A stretch of 64,000 nucleotides of DNA, from assembly GCF_030409875.1 (NCBI RefSeq), contig NZ_JAUFQR010000003.1:800537-864536 (forward strand), read 5' to 3'. The stretch is from Chryseobacterium tructae. Lineage in GTDB: Bacteria; Bacteroidota; Bacteroidia; Flavobacteriales; Weeksellaceae. Each line of letters opens with the position of its first letter. Within the stretch, counting starts at the first letter, position 1. The notes under the pieces are model-generated. The model was not told the origin of the DNA, searched no databases, and saw only the letters and a list, made by a program, of their open reading frames with translations. Below, one piece after another: positions 12,583 through 23,679 of the stretch. The position numbers were made by a program, and so were the translations under genes.

Positions 12583-14694
12583 TTAAAATTTATATTCAAG
12601 TATGAATGTTCCTCTCATTCCCAGCGAATTGACGAACTCACTGTCTCTGGCAGACCACCAAGCAATAGAAGGTTGATAAAGTCTGTTTAAAACGTTTTCA
12701 ATTCCTAAAGATACTTTCCAGTTCTTGTTAATCTCACCCCCAAGTTTTACGTTAAATACGGTGTAATCAGGCACAAATCCTTCTCCATAGGTGTATTGAT
12801 TTTTGGCATCCGGTTGAAATCTGTTTTGCTGAAAAGAGTGAAGCATGTCAATACCGATGAAAGCTTGTGGAATTGGTTTCACCTGTATATAAGCAAGAAC
12901 TTTTGGAGCAGAAATTCTGCTGTTATTGATTTTTGCTGAATAATTTCCATTATCATCCGGAGAAGTAATTCCTTCCATCCAGCTATAGCTTCCACCAAAC
13001 TGAAGCCATTTAAGAGGAGTAAAGTGCAGGAAACCTTCCACTCCATAAATAATCTCCGGAGCTCTTTTAATTGTTAACGCTCTGTCTGCACTCTGAACAA
13101 AAGTAGCTCCAAGTTTAGAGGTACTTACATAAGAGGTAAGTTCATAATTCATCCAGTTTGAAACCTGTCCTGTTGCTCCCAATTCGTAATTGTTTACGAT
13201 AATAGGTTTTGTTTCAAGGTTTTTGATGGTTTCGGAGGTTGAGGTTCTTAGAATTCGTCCCAGTTCATTGATCGAGTAGGCTTGTGAAAAGCTTCCGAAA
13301 ATATTGATAAACGGTTCAATATTGTATCGAACTCCGATATTTCCTACCAGCGCATTGTAATTTAATTTTCCTCCTGCTACTGGAATACTTGGTGTAAATG
13401 TGCCATTATTTTTAATGACAGAAAGCGTATTGAAATCATCTACATTTACTTTGATGTTTTCATATCGAAGCCCTCCTTTGATGGTTAATTTTTTGAAAAG
13501 ATCAATTTTTGCCAATAAAAAGGGCGCAATATTGGTCATATTCATGTTTGGAGTCCAGAAACGACCGTCTTCCAGTTTCTGTACAGTTTCATCATTAAGG
13601 ATATCAGCTCCATAGATAATTTCTGCCTGAGAGTTTTGGGTATTCCAAAGTTGAGTATCAAAATTAAATCTTGCCCCGGCTTTTTTAGAAAGAACATTAG
13701 ACTGGCCACCATTGAAAAAAGTGTCGCTATACCCATAAACGGTTTTAAAATCCTGATAATAAAGATTCACATTTAATGCAGTTCCGGCGAACAGATTTTT
13801 ATTATCATAGCTTACTCTGATGTTATGATTTCTTGGAGTTCCCTGAGGAGTTGTTTCGAGACCTTTTCCTAATCCTTCGCCAATGGTAGGATCAGTGCCA
13901 TAGGTTCCTGTATGTAATCCCAGGTTCAGGTTTGATTTTGATGAATACCCAATATAGGAGGCTTCAATCCTTTGGTTTTCGTTGATGTCATAGCCTAATT
14001 TCAACATTCCGTTGTAGTTGTCCATTTTTGCCGTGCTGTATGTTGGACTCAAATAGACTTTATTGGCGTCTTTCATATAGCCTGTTCTTTCATAGGCTAA
14101 GGAAAGCGTGTAGTCGAACTTATTGATCTTCCCTGATAAAAGCTGGCTTGCTCTTACTCCTAAAGTTCCTCCTGAAAATTGGCCAGTGAAGCCTACTTGT
14201 GAAATTCCGGAAATAGACTTATTCGTTTTATTTCTTTTTGTGATATAATTGATAATACCTCCGTCTGCACCGTTCCCGTAAATGGATGAAGCTCCTTTGA
14301 TGACTTCTATTCTTTCAATAGCTGAGGGATCAATTACTCGTAGGTCTCTTGCTCCATTTCGAAGGGGAGTAGATTGAGGAACTCCGTCTATTAAGACTAG
14401 CACCTGGCGTCCTCTTAAAGTTTGTCCCGTATTAGAAGTCTGGCCGGAATTTGTTCCTAAACTGGGAACCGTGTATTGTAATATACTTGTGATGTCTGAG
14501 TTAACAGTTAATTGAGACTGTATCTGCTTTTCTCCAACTACTGTTATGGAGCTGGGAACCTCTTTAATGTTCTCCTTTTTTCTGGAAGCCGTCATCACAA
14601 CCTCATCCACATTTTGGGTTTGTAAAGTATCTTTTACCTGGCCGAAAACTATTGTAGTTCCCAGACTGGCAGCTGATAAAATTGCTTTTTTCAT
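12583..14694 (-). CDS. TonB-dependent outer-membrane (siderophore) receptor
   Basis: 703 residues from ATG at 14694; an open frame extends further upstream but inside the preceding gene. The signal peptide is MKKAILSAASLGTTIVFGQ. The TonB box region is NVDEVVMTASRKKENIKEVPSSITVVG. The plug domain has GRQVLVLIDGVPQS and RIEVIKGASSIYGNGADGGIINYIT. The rest is a 22-strand barrel ending in the aromatic residue F (GTFILEYKF). It imports a ferric chelate or similar ligand across the outer membrane using TonB energy. The start codon shares its A with the stop of the upstream PepSY gene (TAATG), so translation is coupled. The substrate is unknown, but the context argues for iron. Confidence 0.85.
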   Translation of the reverse strand: MKKAILSAASLGTTIVFGQVKDTLQTQNVDEVVMTASRKKENIKEVPSSITVVGEKQIQSQLTVNSDITSILQYTVPSLGTNSGQTSNTGQTLRGRQVLVLIDGVPQSTPLRNGARDLRVIDPSAIERIEVIKGASSIYGNGADGGIINYITKRNKTNKSISGISQVGFTGQFSGGTLGVRASQLLSGKINKFDYTLSLAYERTGYMKDANKVYLSPTYSTAKMDNYNGMLKLGYDINENQRIEASYIGYSSKSNLNLGLHTGTYGTDPTIGEGLGKGLETTPQGTPRNHNIRVSYDNKNLFAGTALNVNLYYQDFKTVYGYSDTFFNGGQSNVLSKKAGARFNFDTQLWNTQNSQAEIIYGADILNDETVQKLEDGRFWTPNMNMTNIAPFLLAKIDLFKKLTIKGGLRYENIKVNVDDFNTLSVIKNNGTFTPSIPVAGGKLNYNALVGNIGVRYNIEPFINIFGSFSQAYSINELGRILRTSTSETIKNLETKPIIVNNYELGATGQVSNWMNYELTSYVSTSKLGATFVQSADRALTIKRAPEIIYGVEGFLHFTPLKWLQFGGSYSWMEGITSPDDNGNYSAKINNSRISAPKVLAYIQVKPIPQAFIGIDMLHSFQQNRFQPDAKNQYTYGEGFVPDYTVFNVKLGGEINKNWKVSLGIENVLNRLYQPSIAWWSARDSEFVNSLGMRGTFILEYKF

Positions 14695-15896
14695 TATATT
14701 TTCTTTCCTTGTTTCTTTCTTTTTCCCCACCAGACCAAAAATCCGGTAACAGGGAGTGAGGTGCAGATAAGACCTGCGATAAACCAAATGATTTTTCCAA
14801 ACAATCCGAAATAAGATCCGGTGTGGACATCATAATTGGCGTTCGCATATTTTTCTGCAGCTTTGAGTTTGTGATGAGGTTTATTGGCTAGTAGTTTTCC
14901 CGAATATTTATCGAAAGTAAGCAGGTTTCTTTCACTGAATCTTCCATCCTGACCATACACAGTGACTGGAAGGTTTTTGAGCTCCTTTCCTTTTTTATTT
15001 TTTCCATTTAAAGTAATTCTGAAACTGGATGATCCTGCATATAGTTTTTCGGTTTGTAAGGCTGTTATATCAAAAATATCAGACCTCTTTGCCATCAATG
15101 AATCCGGGGATTTGATTTCCTTTTCTTTTGGTGATTCCCAATAACCGGATATGGCAAGATTAAATGAATTCTTCACATACGGATAGGCAAAATAAATCCC
15201 GGTAACACTCATCACCAGTGCAATGAATGAGGCATAGAATCCCAATACATTGTGAAGGTCATAGTTTTTGCGTTTCCAGTTTTTTACATTTTCCCAGTTG
15301 AACCAAAATCTTCCTTTTCTGGCATTTTTATTTTTCGGCCACCATAGAATAATTCCGGTAATCAGCATGATAATAAATAATACAGTTGGAATTCCCGTTA
15401 CATAAGAACCCCATTCTGAGTTCAGTAAAAGTCCCCAGTGGATATACTTCAGAATATTAAATACATCATACTTTTCATTGTAAACAGCAAGAATTTCTCC
15501 GGTATATTGGTTAACATAAACCTGCTTATTGATGAGAACCTGTTGAAAATAATTCCAACCTTTCTTACTCTTATCATAGTATAAGAAACGATAGGATTTA
15601 TTTTTATCCAAAGAGATTTCAACTGAGCTTACAGGATATTTTTCGTTAAGTTCCAAACTTACTTTTTCACGAAGAATATTGATGGATAAAGGGTTTTTAT
15701 TGATCTCACCGGGTTTTACATAGATGGCTTCTTTACGAAGACTATTTTGTACTTCATCCTTAAAAACGTACAAAGTCCCCGTAAGAGAGACTATGAAGAC
15801 AATGAGACCAACGGACAAACCAAACCACAAATGCAGTTTGGCAGACCATTTCTTCGTTGGAGAAATTTTCTTTTTATGGAGATGCTTTTTTTTCAT
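14694..15896 (-). CDS. PepSY-associated membrane protein (PiuB-like), paralogue
   Basis: 400 residues. MKKKHLHKKKISPTKKWSAKLHLWFGLSVGLIVFIVSLTGTLYVFKDEV closely matches the protein at 11321. It shares the periplasmic VYVNQYTGEIL motif, the membrane segment YVTGIPTVLFIIMLITGIILWWPKNK, DLHNVLGFYASFIALVMSVTGIYF and the final LPVTGFLVWWGKRKKQ. It is the first gene of the set, its stop overlaps the receptor start by one base, and a terminator (15901-15930) sits upstream, so a promoter is expected between about 15897 and 15935 or by read-through. The likely role is to act with the receptor in siderophore uptake or reduction at the inner membrane. Confidence 0.8.
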   Translation of the reverse strand: MKKKHLHKKKISPTKKWSAKLHLWFGLSVGLIVFIVSLTGTLYVFKDEVQNSLRKEAIYVKPGEINKNPLSINILREKVSLELNEKYPVSSVEISLDKNKSYRFLYYDKSKKGWNYFQQVLINKQVYVNQYTGEILAVYNEKYDVFNILKYIHWGLLLNSEWGSYVTGIPTVLFIIMLITGIILWWPKNKNARKGRFWFNWENVKNWKRKNYDLHNVLGFYASFIALVMSVTGIYFAYPYVKNSFNLAISGYWESPKEKEIKSPDSLMAKRSDIFDITALQTEKLYAGSSSFRITLNGKNKKGKELKNLPVTVYGQDGRFSERNLLTFDKYSGKLLANKPHHKLKAAEKYANANYDVHTGSYFGLFGKIIWFIAGLICTSLPVTGFLVWWGKRKKQGKKI

Positions 15897-15900
15897 AGTG

Positions 15901-15930
15901 AAAAGTTAGCCCTCAAAAGGGCTAACTTTT
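15901..15930 (-). terminator. Terminator after the frameshifted TonB receptor
   Basis: A perfect 13-bp stem (AAAAGTTAGCCCT and complement) with a CAAA loop, 5 bp after the stop at 15936. Confidence 0.88.
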
Positions 15931-15935
15931 ATTTT

Positions 15936-18097
15936 TTAGAATTTATATGCTAAAGATATTCTGAAGTTTCTAGGGGCTTCGGCCTGATAGTAATATCCAC
16001 CTCTTTGGGTGTTATTAGCATCCGCCATAGTGAAGTTAATACTGCTTCCACTATACAGATATCTGTTGAAGACGTTGAAAACATTCAATCCCACTCTGAA
16101 CTTCGTGTTTTCCCAGGATAGTCCAGCGTCAAATTTCAGATAATCATTCATTTGCAGAGGAGCGTTGATACTTCCCCAGTTCCAGCTGCTTCTTCCTCCC
16201 AGGAAGGTTCCACCGAAGCTTAGACCAAATCCTTCCAATTCTCCTTCAGTAAATGTGTAGTTTAACCAGCCATTAACTGTATGCTTGGCATATCCGGGAA
16301 CCAAATCTCCTTTGTTTGCTTTCTGTGTCGTTTCTACGAATTTATTTTCAGTGAAAGCATAATTAAGGATAGCGTTAAATCCTTTAGCGATTTCTCCTTT
16401 CAAATCAAACTCTACTCCTTGTACTCTTGTTTTTCCAAGAAACACAGAGAAAACTCCTGTAGGATCGGTAGGATCACCACCGATTGCATTGTTTTTGTTA
16501 ATGTTATATAAAGAAAGAGTAGTATTCCATTTCCCATTAAACCAGTCTCTTTTGAACCCAATTTCCATACTGTTTCCGGTGATAGGTTTTGCTGTTGTTC
16601 CGTCTCTGAACAACCCGGATTGTGGTGTAAATGCCTGGTCATATAATGCATAAGCGGAAGTATTAGCATCTATAGAATAACTTAATCCGATACGTGGCGT
16701 TATTTTGTTGGCCTCTGCTTTAGTTCCATAACTATTCTCATTTACATGGGTATAACGTGCCGCAACGGTTAAACGAAGAGCATCATCAAGAAATCCTAAT
16801 TCATCTTGTAAATATAACCCTGTATATTCCTGTTCAATAGTACCGTAAGGAGTTGCTCTTTCTAATAAAGACTTTCCTTGATTATTAAATTTAGGATAGC
16901 CTGCACTAGGAGGTGTATATGTACCAGCATTAAGATCAAAAGGGTTTTCTTGTGTATCCAGGGCTCCACTGCTTGACCAGTCTGCCAGATACTTCTTTGA
17001 ACCAAAATCGAGCCCAGCCAATACTTTATGAGAAACAGATCCGGTTTTCAAATAACCATTTAAAAATATCTGACCAAATTTCATGATATTACTCGCTTCC
17101 CAAAAATTAAGAGTTCTTATAAATTTTGTATCTGAAATAAATTTCCCCGGCCAGATATCACTTCCCATAGTATATTCATTTACATAGGAAAGTTGGGTTG
17201 TTAATTTCCAGTTTTCGTTAAATTTGTGCTGTAAGTTTAAGTTAACAGTATGGTTAGTGATTTTTGTAGGATCAATTCCCGGATCTGTAACAGTATATTC
17301 TACAGGTTTTTTACCATATCCTTCAAAACTATAAACGTAAGCAGAGCCTACTTCAGACATTTTTGCTTTCTGGTAAATATATTCAGCAACCAACGTTGTG
17401 TTATCCGTCAGCTTCACTTTTAATGATGGATTGATGATATATCGATCATTAAACTCATAGTCTCTGAAGCTGTTTTTATTCTGAGCCATTAGATTTAATC
17501 TAAATGCTACTTTATCAGTAACTTTCGTGTCAATATCTGCTTCACCTCTATACATATTAAAACTTCCAAGGGTTACTCTTGCCGTTCCGTTCAGAGAATT
17601 TCCTGTAGGTTTTTTAGTAACAATATTATAAATACCACTTGGTTCTCCGTTTGACATTAGGAATCCAGACGGGCCTTTGATGAATTCAATATGATCTACA
17701 TAGCTCATATCTTCACTTAGCGGACCCCAGTTAGAAGTTACATTCACTCCATTCATGAAAGCGGCAGCTCTGGATCCTCTCATATTCACTCTGGTGTACA
17801 TATCTCCCCAGTGTTCTAATCTTTGAGCTCCGGCAACATTTCTTAGCACTCCGTCACTTAGAGTTGTAACCTGTTGGTCTTCTAGTGCTTTATTAGTAAT
17901 GATGGAAATATTCTGAGGGATTTGATAAGCGCTTCATCCAGACGAAGAGAAGATGATCCCTGTTTTTCTACGTATTTCTTATAATATCTTCCATTAACCA
18001 CTACTTCTTCAATATTATTAGATTTAATAGTGTCCTTTTCCTGTGCAAAACTTAACATTGATGTTAATAATGCAGCTCCTATCGTCAGTTTTTTCAT
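15936..18097 (-). CDS. TonB-dependent siderophore receptor, interrupted by a one-base deletion
   Basis: The N-terminus (18097 to about 17923: signal MKKLTIGAALLTSMLSFAQ, TonB box region NNIEEVVVNGRYYKKYVEKQGSSSLRLDEALIK) and the rest (plug with GDMYTRVNMRGSRAAAFMNGVN and IEFIKGPSGFLMSNGEPSGIYNIVTKKP, then the barrel ending RISLAYKF) are in different frames. Adding one A to the AAA run at 17921-17923 (minus strand) restores IPQNISIITNKALEDQQ and gives about 720 residues with all expected parts. The best reading is a sequencing indel; a true pseudogene or slipped-strand variation is possible. The family takes up ferric siderophores. It follows the receptor at 18131 by 33 bp in the same operon. 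Confidence 0.8.
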
Positions 18098-18130
18098 TGT
18101 TTATAAGGGGTAGTAATTTATTGTAACAGT

Positions 18131-20329
18131 TTAGAATTTATAAGTAAGTGTTCCTACAGCATTAATTAACCTTTGCGGATTGGCTGTTGTGTATCCGATC
18201 CAGTAATGTTGATTGGTAAAGTTATCTACCTTAACACCGATTCTGAATTTTCCGGCATCATAATACGCACTGGCATTCAGGACTACATAGGATGGTAATG
18301 TAAATACTTCATCAGTGTTTTTTGCTGTATTTAAGTTATTGACAATCTTATTTTCGCTTGCATAGTTTCCTCCAATTCCGAATCCTAATCCTTTAAGTTT
18401 TCCGTCAAGAAACTGATAGCTTGCATAAAGGTTGGCTAGGTAAGGAGATCCTGACGTGTTCGGTCTTCTGTTAAGAACAGTATCATCAGACTGAGTATAT
18501 TTTGAATCATTATAACTGAACCCTGCAATGGCTGTAAAACCTTTTACCAGATAAGCATTGATTTCAAGCTCCACTCCTCTGCTTACAATGGTTCCATCCT
18601 GGATTTTTGCCATTGGATCAATTGCACCGATAGCATTTCTTAAAACATCTTTTACTTTAATATTATAATAGCTGAATGTAGAAGATATTTTTCCGTTGAA
18701 CAGATTGGTTTTGATCCCTCCTTCTATCTGGTTAGCCTGTTCCGGAACAGGGGTTACCGTTGCACCGGATGCATTTACATAATAATCAAGGTTTTTAAAG
18801 CTGTTTTGGTAATTTCCAAATACAGAAACCTTATCTTTTATAAGTTCATAGACTACTCCTAATTTTGGAGAAAAGAAAGTCTGGTTTAGCTTTTCTTTTT
18901 CCTGAGGATCTGTAAGGCTTGTACTGCCGGGTTTATTGCTGAAGTTATCCACTCGCAATGCCATCAATACATTAAGGTTTTTGGTAATATTTAATACGTT
19001 GGAAATGTATACCGCATAGTTTTCCTGTATCCCGTTGATGAGGTAAGGCTTTTCATTACCCGCCATAGCTGCATACTGTACTTGTAATGCTGAGCCATTG
19101 AAATTTGTATAATCAAAGGCCGTATGTAAAGGAACCGGAATTGATTCTCCTTTTGCATTCTTATCAAATCCATTCACATCGTAGAAGTTTTGATTGTTAT
19201 TTACTCTTAAATAATCAAAACCAACCACGACTCTGTTTCTTAGATTTCCAATATGAAAGTCTCCATTAAAATTCTGTTGGAAATTAAGAGATCTTTTTCT
19301 GCTGTCTCTGGTAGACTGGTCACTTCTGTATACTCTGTCTGCATAATCCCCGGAAAAATATAAATAAGGCATAAATCCGTTAGAATAGCTGGAAGATGTA
19401 CTGAAATTAGTGGAAGAAGTAATCGTATTTGAAACTTTATAGTTAACCTGCCCAAAGAAGTTAATGCTTCTTCCTGTATTGGTAAGGTCTTTTCCTAAGT
19501 AAGAATTTCTATAATCAAGATTAAGATCCTTGATGTTATTGACCTTTTGTAAGTAATCTCCCGAATAGAAGAAGAAGGTCTGATCGCTCATATTCTTCAT
19601 CTGGAATAATTCCATATCTAGATTAATAGTTAAGCGGTCGGTGGGTTTATAGCTTAGACTTGGTGCAATAGCAAGGTTTCTTCTGAATCCTTCCGTTTGA
19701 AACGTACCTTCGTTGGTGTAAGCCGAATTTAATCGGAATAATAGCTTTTTATCTTGAGTTATAGGGGTATTAATATCTACCGCTGCTCGGTATGTATTAT
19801 AGCTTCCACCTCCCAGGCTGACATTTCCACCAAATGTATCATAAGGCTTTTTAGTCACCCGGTTGATAACTCCACCATAGCTTGACAGTAAACTTCCGAA
19901 TAATGTTCCTGAAGGGCCTTTCAGAACTTCTACTTTTTCAAGGTTAATGGCATCAATAGTTCCTGTTACAGCTCCTAATACTCCGTTTCTTAAAGAATTT
20001 GATGATACAAAACCTCTTAAACTAACGTAAGCTCCTCCATCGCCTGCTCTACCATTGGATGTCCACATATTTTGGAGACCGGTAATGTTTTTGAAGGCAT
20101 CATCAACGGTGTAAATTCCTTGATTTTCTAAAATGACTTTATCAATACTTGAGTAAACCTGTGGATTTTCAATCGCCTTTAAAGGCATTTTATTGGAAGA
20201 CTCACTGTCTTTTTTTATATATGTATTAATGATTACGGCATCAATGCTTTTTGTTTTGGTAGAATCTTTTTCTTGGGCAAAAGAGAATACAGAGCCCAGC
20301 AAAGAAGCACACATCAGTACATTTTTCAT
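18131..20329 (-). CDS. TonB-dependent siderophore receptor
   Basis: 732 residues from ATG at 20329. Signal MKNVLMCASLLGSVFSFAQ, then a TonB box-like stretch (SIDAVIINTYIKKDSESSNKMPL). The plug includes GGAYVSLRGFVSSNSLRNGVLG and KVEVLKGPSGTLFGSLLSSYGGVINRVTKKPYDTFGG, typical of the siderophore receptor (FhuA/FhuE-like) group. The barrel ends in VGTLTYKF with a terminal Phe. It is first in a two-receptor operon with the gene at 15936. A promoter-like TATATTTG lies 18 bp upstream. The exact siderophore cannot be told from sequence. Confidence 0.85.
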   Translation of the reverse strand: MKNVLMCASLLGSVFSFAQEKDSTKTKSIDAVIINTYIKKDSESSNKMPLKAIENPQVYSSIDKVILENQGIYTVDDAFKNITGLQNMWTSNGRAGDGGAYVSLRGFVSSNSLRNGVLGAVTGTIDAINLEKVEVLKGPSGTLFGSLLSSYGGVINRVTKKPYDTFGGNVSLGGGSYNTYRAAVDINTPITQDKKLLFRLNSAYTNEGTFQTEGFRRNLAIAPSLSYKPTDRLTINLDMELFQMKNMSDQTFFFYSGDYLQKVNNIKDLNLDYRNSYLGKDLTNTGRSINFFGQVNYKVSNTITSSTNFSTSSSYSNGFMPYLYFSGDYADRVYRSDQSTRDSRKRSLNFQQNFNGDFHIGNLRNRVVVGFDYLRVNNNQNFYDVNGFDKNAKGESIPVPLHTAFDYTNFNGSALQVQYAAMAGNEKPYLINGIQENYAVYISNVLNITKNLNVLMALRVDNFSNKPGSTSLTDPQEKEKLNQTFFSPKLGVVYELIKDKVSVFGNYQNSFKNLDYYVNASGATVTPVPEQANQIEGGIKTNLFNGKISSTFSYYNIKVKDVLRNAIGAIDPMAKIQDGTIVSRGVELEINAYLVKGFTAIAGFSYNDSKYTQSDDTVLNRRPNTSGSPYLANLYASYQFLDGKLKGLGFGIGGNYASENKIVNNLNTAKNTDEVFTLPSYVVLNASAYYDAGKFRIGVKVDNFTNQHYWIGYTTANPQRLINAVGTLTYKF

Positions 20330-20346
20330 GAAAGTCAAATTTTATG

Positions 20347-20381
20347 CAAATATATTGTTTTTAACTATTCTAAATAAACAA
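20347..20381 (-). promoter_or_regulatory. Candidate promoter of the two-receptor operon
   Basis: On the minus strand TATATTTG (20347-20354) fits the -7 consensus, with TTG at 20379-20381 (24-bp spacing, slightly long). The surrounding A/T-rich sequence may hold an iron-regulated operator, but I see no clear Fur-type dyad. Confidence 0.4.
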
Positions 20382-20423
20382 TAATATTGATATTTGTCAT
20401 AAAAATATTATACAATTAATAAC

Positions 20424-20459
20424 AAAAAACCGCTCAGGTCAATGCCAGAGCGGTTTTTT
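20424..20459 (-). terminator. Terminator after secA
   Basis: A 12-bp stem (AAAAAACCGCTC with GAGCGGTTTTTT) around a 12-nt loop, 22 bp after the secA stop, T-run on both strands. Confidence 0.85.
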
Positions 20460-20480
20460 AATAATATTGTTAGTGATTTC

Positions 20481-23400
20481 TTATGCAGGAATTTCTCCTT
20501 TGTATAAGAATGATATAATCTCTTTATTCAATTTCTCCATCATTTCGCTGAATAAATGGAAAGATTCCTGTTTGTAGATCACAAGTGGATCTTTTTGCTC
20601 ATAAACAGCTCCTTGAGAAGATCTTCTTAAGTCGTCCATTTCACGAAGGTGAAGCTTCCAGTTCTCATCGATGATGGATAAAGTAATATTCTTTTCAAAA
20701 TCATTGATTAAACTTTCACACTGAGTATCATAAGCTTCCTTAAGGTCAGCTACAATAGTCATTGTTTTGTGCCCGTCTGTGAAAGGAACCTGGATCATCT
20801 TGAACATTGTTCCCTGGTTTTGGTAAACATTCTCAATGATTGGGAATGATTTTTCCTTCAATAGGTTCAGCTTCATTTGATAATCTTCCTGAGCGGCTTG
20901 GAATAAGATATTCGTTAGATCCTGAACGGTTTTATTATTAAAATCATTTTGGGAAACCGGAGATTCCATGGTAAATGTTTTAATGATTTCGTATTCAAAA
21001 TCTTTATAATTTCCTGTAGCTTTTCCTTTCGCAACGATAGAGTTGGCTACATCGAAAATCATATTGGTGATATCATATTTCAAGTGATCTCCGAATAGAG
21101 CATTCTTTCTTCTCTTGTAGATTACGTCACGTTGTTTATTCATTACGTCATCATACTCAAGAAGCCTCTTTCTTGTTCCGAAGTTATTCTCTTCTACTTT
21201 TTTCTGAGCTCTTTCAATAGATTTACTGATCATAGAGTGCTGAATTACTTCACCTTCTTTATGACCCATTCTGTCCATCATTTTAGCAATTCTTTCAGAA
21301 CCGAATAAACGCATCAAGTTATCTTCAAGAGAAACGTAGAACTGAGAACTTCCCGGATCTCCCTGACGTCCCGCTCTACCTCTTAACTGTCTGTCAACAC
21401 GTCTTGAGTCGTGTCTTTCAGTACCGATAATTGCTAAACCTCCTGCTTCTTTTACTTCCTTAGAAAGCTTGATATCCGTACCACGACCCGCCATGTTGGT
21501 AGCAATGGTTACAACTCCCGGCTGTCCTGCACCTGCAACGATCTCTGCTTCTTTTTTGTGAAGCTTCGCGTTCAATACCTGGTGTGGAATCTTTCTTAAT
21601 TGAAGTGCCTTTGAAAGCAACTGAGAAATCTCAACTGAAGTTGTACCTACCAATACAGGTCTTTTTGCAGCAGTTAATCTTTCAATTTCTTCAATGACAG
21701 CATTATATTTTTCTCTATTAGTTTTGAAAACTAAATCTTGTTTGTCATTTCTTAAAATAGGACGGTTGGTTGGAATAACTACAACATCCAATTTGTAGAT
21801 CTCCCAAAGCTCACCAGCCTCTGTTTCAGCAGTACCCGTCATCCCCGCAAGTTTGTTGTACATACGGAAATAGTTCTGAAGGGTAACCGTTGCAAAAGTT
21901 TGAGTAGCTGCCTCAATTTTTACATTTTCCTTAGCTTCGATCGCTTGGTGAAGACCGTCAGAATAACGTCTTCCTTCCATGATACGACCTGTCTGCTCGT
22001 CAACGATTTTTACCTCACCATCAATTACCACATACTCATCATCTTTTTCAAATAGTGTATAGGCTTTCAATAGCTGGCTCATCGTGTGAACTCTTTCAGA
22101 TTTTTCAGCAAAATCAGCAAAAAGTCTTTCTTTAGCTTCGAATTCTTCTTCTTTGGTTAAATCCTTCGCTTCTACTTCAGCAATTTCAGTCCCAATGTCC
22201 GGAAGCACAAAGAAATTAGCATCAGAGTTCCCTTGAGACATGTATTCAACACCTTTGTCTGTAAGGTCTACCTGATTGTTCTTTCTTCAATTACAAAGTA
22301 AAGATCTTTATCTACGATCGGCATGTCACGGTTGTTGTCCTGCATGTATTGTGCTTCAACTTTCTGAAGCAATGCTCTGTTTCCGCTTTCCGATAAGAAT
22401 TTGATTAATTGTCTGTTTTTAGGAAGACCTCTGTATGCCTGAAGCAATTTGAATCCTCCTTCTTTAGTGTTTCCTGCTGCGATTAGTTTTTTCGCTTCAT
22501 TAAAAATAGCAGAAACAGTTTTTTTCTGAACTTCAACAATTCTGTCGATAGAAGGCTTAAGAACATCAAATTCCTGTCTGTCTCCTTGAGGAACCGGACC
22601 TGAAATAATCAATGGTGTTCTTGCATCATCTACCAATACGGAATCTACCTCATCCACGATCGCAAAGTTCAATTCTCTTTGTACCAGTTCTGAAGGTGAA
22701 GTTACCATGTTGTCTCTCAGATAATCGAAACCAAATTCGTTGTTGGTTCCATAAGTAATATCCGAGTTGTATGCTTTTCTTCTTCCGTCTGAGTTCGGTT
22801 GGTGGTTATCGATACAATCGATAGACATTCCGTGGAACTGATACAATGGGCCCATCCAAGCCGAGTCTCTTTTCGCAAGGTAGTCGTTCACCGTTACTAC
22901 GTGAACCCCTCTTTCCGGAAGTGAATTTAAGTAAATAGGTAATGTTCCTACCAAAGTTTTACCCTCACCGGTTGCCATTTCGGCAATCTTACCACTGTGA
23001 AGAATAATACCTCCGATAAACTGAACATCATAGTGGACCATATCCCAAACTACTGGAGTTCCGGCAGCATCCCATGAGTTTTTCCAAACAGCTTGGTCTC
23101 CTTGGATCGAAACGAAATCTTTCCCTGCAGCAGCTAGTTCTCTATCCCAGTCACTTGCTGTTACACGAATTTCTCCATTCTGTGCCCATCTTCTTGCGGT
23201 TTCTTTGATCAATGCAAAAGCTTCCGGAAGAACCTGAAGTAGAACTTTTTCTTCAATTTCGTATGATTCTTTCTTTAAAGACTCAATTTTTGAGAAAAGA
23301 GCTTCTTTCTCATCAACGTTTGTTGAATTTTTTATCTGCTCTTTAATCTGTTCTATTTGAGCTGTGATCTTGCTGGTAGCATCTTTAATGTTTGCTTTAA

Positions 23401-23554
23401 ACTCAGCAGTTTTTTGTCTCAGTCCATCATCCGACAATTGTTGGATGTTAGGTTCTACAGCCTTGATTTTTGTTACAACTTTTTTTACTTCTTTTAGGTC
23501 CTGCGCTTTTTTGTCTCCCAAAAACCCTTTAAGAACTTTGTTTAAAAAACTCAT
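20481..23554 (-). CDS. secA: Preprotein translocase ATPase SecA, interrupted by a one-base deletion
   Basis: SecA drives Sec-dependent export at the inner membrane. The N-terminal frame (23554-22268) has Walker [50 protein letters not shown] and Walker [21 protein letters not shown]. The C-terminal frame (22241-20481) has the substrate-binding and helicase 2 parts: [26 protein letters not shown] and [13 protein letters not shown]. The break is near 22279-22283: adding one A in GAAAGAAC gives [20 protein letters not shown] and a 1024-residue protein, normal for Flavobacteriia. As secA is essential and single-copy, this is almost surely a sequencing error. No C-terminal zinc motif is seen; the protein ends LYKGEIPA. 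Confidence 0.93.
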
Positions 23555-23679
23555 AAATTTTTTGCTTTATGCTTAATGCAAGATGCTTTAAGCGTTTTAA
23601 TGACACGCTTATCGTGTAAGTTAATATATAAAAAAGGGCAAAAAAGCTCTAAGCTCGTAGCCTAAAGCTTATCGCTTTA

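Noticed and set aside
20481..23554. SecA as two separate genes or programmed frameshift
   Set aside because: Neither half can work alone, one added A restores the whole protein, and similar single-base faults occur in uvrB and rplU; no slippery heptamer with downstream structure was seen.
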